Shown piece after piece: positions 5,649 through 6,563 of a stretch of DNA of 6,563 nt (position 1 is its first letter; each line of letters starts with the position of its first letter). A model generated the notes under the pieces. The model ran no database searches and had not been told where the DNA came from. It saw only the letters and a list, made by a program, of their open reading frames with translations. Both the position numbers and the translations under genes were made by a program. The stretch lies in the NCBI GenBank assembly GCA_038757905.1, contig JBCDGG010000208.1, positions 1 to 6,563 on the forward strand, read 5' to 3'. This DNA is from HLUCCA09 sp038757905. GTDB taxonomy: Bacteria > Pseudomonadota > Alphaproteobacteria > Rhodobacterales > Rhodobacteraceae.

Positions 5649-6563
5649 CGTCACGCTCACGCCGCAGCAGCGCGCCGGTTCTGCGCGACGACAGGATCAC
5701 TTTGGCCCATGGGGGCGGCGGAAAGGCGATGCAAGCCCTGATCGGCAATGTGTTCGTCCCCGCATTCGATCCGCCGGGGATGGAGGACCAGGCGCGCCTC
5801 TCGGCCGAGGCGCTTTCACGGCCGGGTGCCGCGCTTGCGTTCACCACCGACAGTTTCGTGGTGACGCCGCTCGAGTTCCCGGGGGGCAACATCGGATCGC
5901 TCGCGGTTTGCGGAACCATCAACGATCTCGCTGTGGGCGGCGCTCAGCCGCTTTGGCTGTCGGCCTCGTTCATCATCGAAGAAGGCTTCGACATCGAGCG
6001 CCTGCGCCGGATCGTCGGCACCATGGCCGCCGAGGCAAGACAGGCGGGCGTGCGCATCGTGACCGGAGACACGAAGGTCGTCGAACGCGGATCGGCCGAC
6101 GGCCTCTACATCACCACGTCGGGACTTGGGGTCATCGAAGCGGGCCGCGCACTGTCCTCGGACCGGATCGAGCCGGGAGACATTGCCATTGCCAGCGGCG
6201 TTCTTGGCGATCATGGGGCGACGATTCTGGCCGCACGCGGGGATCTGGCTCTCTCCGCCCCGATTGAGAGCGATTGCCGGTCGCTGTCGGCTCTGATGCA
6301 GGCGGTCCTGCGCGGCGCGCCCGGGGTGCGCGCTGCGCGAGACGCCACGCGAGGCGGCGTGGCCTCCGCGCTGAACGAGATGGCGGAAGCCGCAGCCGTC
6401 AGCGTCGAGATCGACGAAAGCCGCCTTCCTGTCCGGGCCGAGGTCAAGGGCATGTGCGAGATCCTAGGCTTGGACCCGCTCTATCTCGCCAATGAAGGCA
6501 CGCTGGTCCTGTTCGTGCCCGAAGCCGAGGCCGAGGCCGCGCTGGCCGCCATGCGCGCAACAG
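5645..6563 (+). CDS. hypE: Carbamoyl dehydratase HypE, C-terminus beyond window
   Basis: HypE, a PurM/ThiL-like ATPase, accepts the carbamoyl group from HypF on its C-terminal cysteine and dehydrates it with ATP to a thiocyanate, which is handed on for [NiFe] active-site assembly by HypC-HypD. The window holds 306 codons of a protein usually 330-350 long. Visible motifs are HGGGG (22-26), TDSFVV and FPGGNIG (68-84), INDLAVGGAQP (92-102), GDTK (141-144), DATRGG (233-238) and NEGT (283-286), in family order. The C-terminal tail ending in Pro-Arg-Ile-Cys, with the catalytic Cys, lies past the right edge and cannot be checked. The ATG overlaps the hypF stop as ATGA. The N-terminus (MTSRSRRSSAPVLRDD) is about ten residues longer and more basic than in many HypE proteins, but no other start with a binding site is seen. 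Confidence 0.95.
   Translation, partial: MTSRSRRSSAPVLRDDRITLAHGGGGKAMQALIGNVFVPAFDPPGMEDQARLSAEALSRPGAALAFTTDSFVVTPLEFPGGNIGSLAVCGTINDLAVGGAQPLWLSASFIIEEGFDIERLRRIVGTMAAEARQAGVRIVTGDTKVVERGSADGLYITTSGLGVIEAGRALSSDRIEPGDIAIASGVLGDHGATILAARGDLALSAPIESDCRSLSALMQAVLRGAPGVRAARDATRGGVASALNEMAEAAAVSVEIDESRLPVRAEVKGMCEILGLDPLYLANEGTLVLFVPEAEAEAALAAMRAT

Noticed and set aside
1..6563. CRISPR array or tandem repeat array
   Set aside because: The only long repeat found is the two-copy 85-nt element, about 2 kb apart. No regularly spaced repeats are present.

Overview
The window is a GC-rich stretch of about 6.6 kb. Codon use in the two intact genes, the hydrogenase-maturation content and the family of the relic genes suggest an alphaproteobacterium, perhaps Rhodobacterales or Rhizobiales. 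That placement is inference; no marker gene in the window proves it. The window has two very different halves.

Left half (1-3282): a graveyard of insertion sequences in which no transposase is intact. The left edge holds the N-terminal part of a DUF2461-family gene. It is cut at position 145 by an IS903-like IS5-family element whose two 18-bp terminal inverted repeats are both visible (145-162 and 1226-1243). Its transposase is frameshifted, carries three short foreign insertions (85, about 39 and about 46 nt, each with a hairpin) and has lost its C-terminal catalytic region. Next, on the minus strand, come the start and 5' non-coding region of one IS110-family element (1244 to about 1590) and the C-terminal half of a different IS110-family element (about 1590-2035). 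An IS256-family element follows (about 2049-3170), with several frameshifts and a truncated end. It carries a second copy of the same 85-nt insertion, 82/85 identical to the first. A scrap that looks like an IS6/IS26-family transposase closes the region (3199-3282).

Right half (3411-6563): an intact hypF and the first 306 codons of hypE, on the plus strand and overlapping by ATGA. HypF makes a carbamoyl group from carbamoyl phosphate and passes it to the C-terminal cysteine of HypE, which dehydrates it to the cyanide ligand of [NiFe]-hydrogenase. The overlap therefore places two direct partners in one translationally coupled unit. No hypC or hypD lies between them, and hypE runs off the right edge.

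The main point of interest is the set of short hairpin-bearing insertions inside dead transposase genes, above all the 85-nt repeat found at the equivalent position after a CAG codon in two unrelated transposase families. A perfect 34-bp palindrome in the IS256 relic is also notable.
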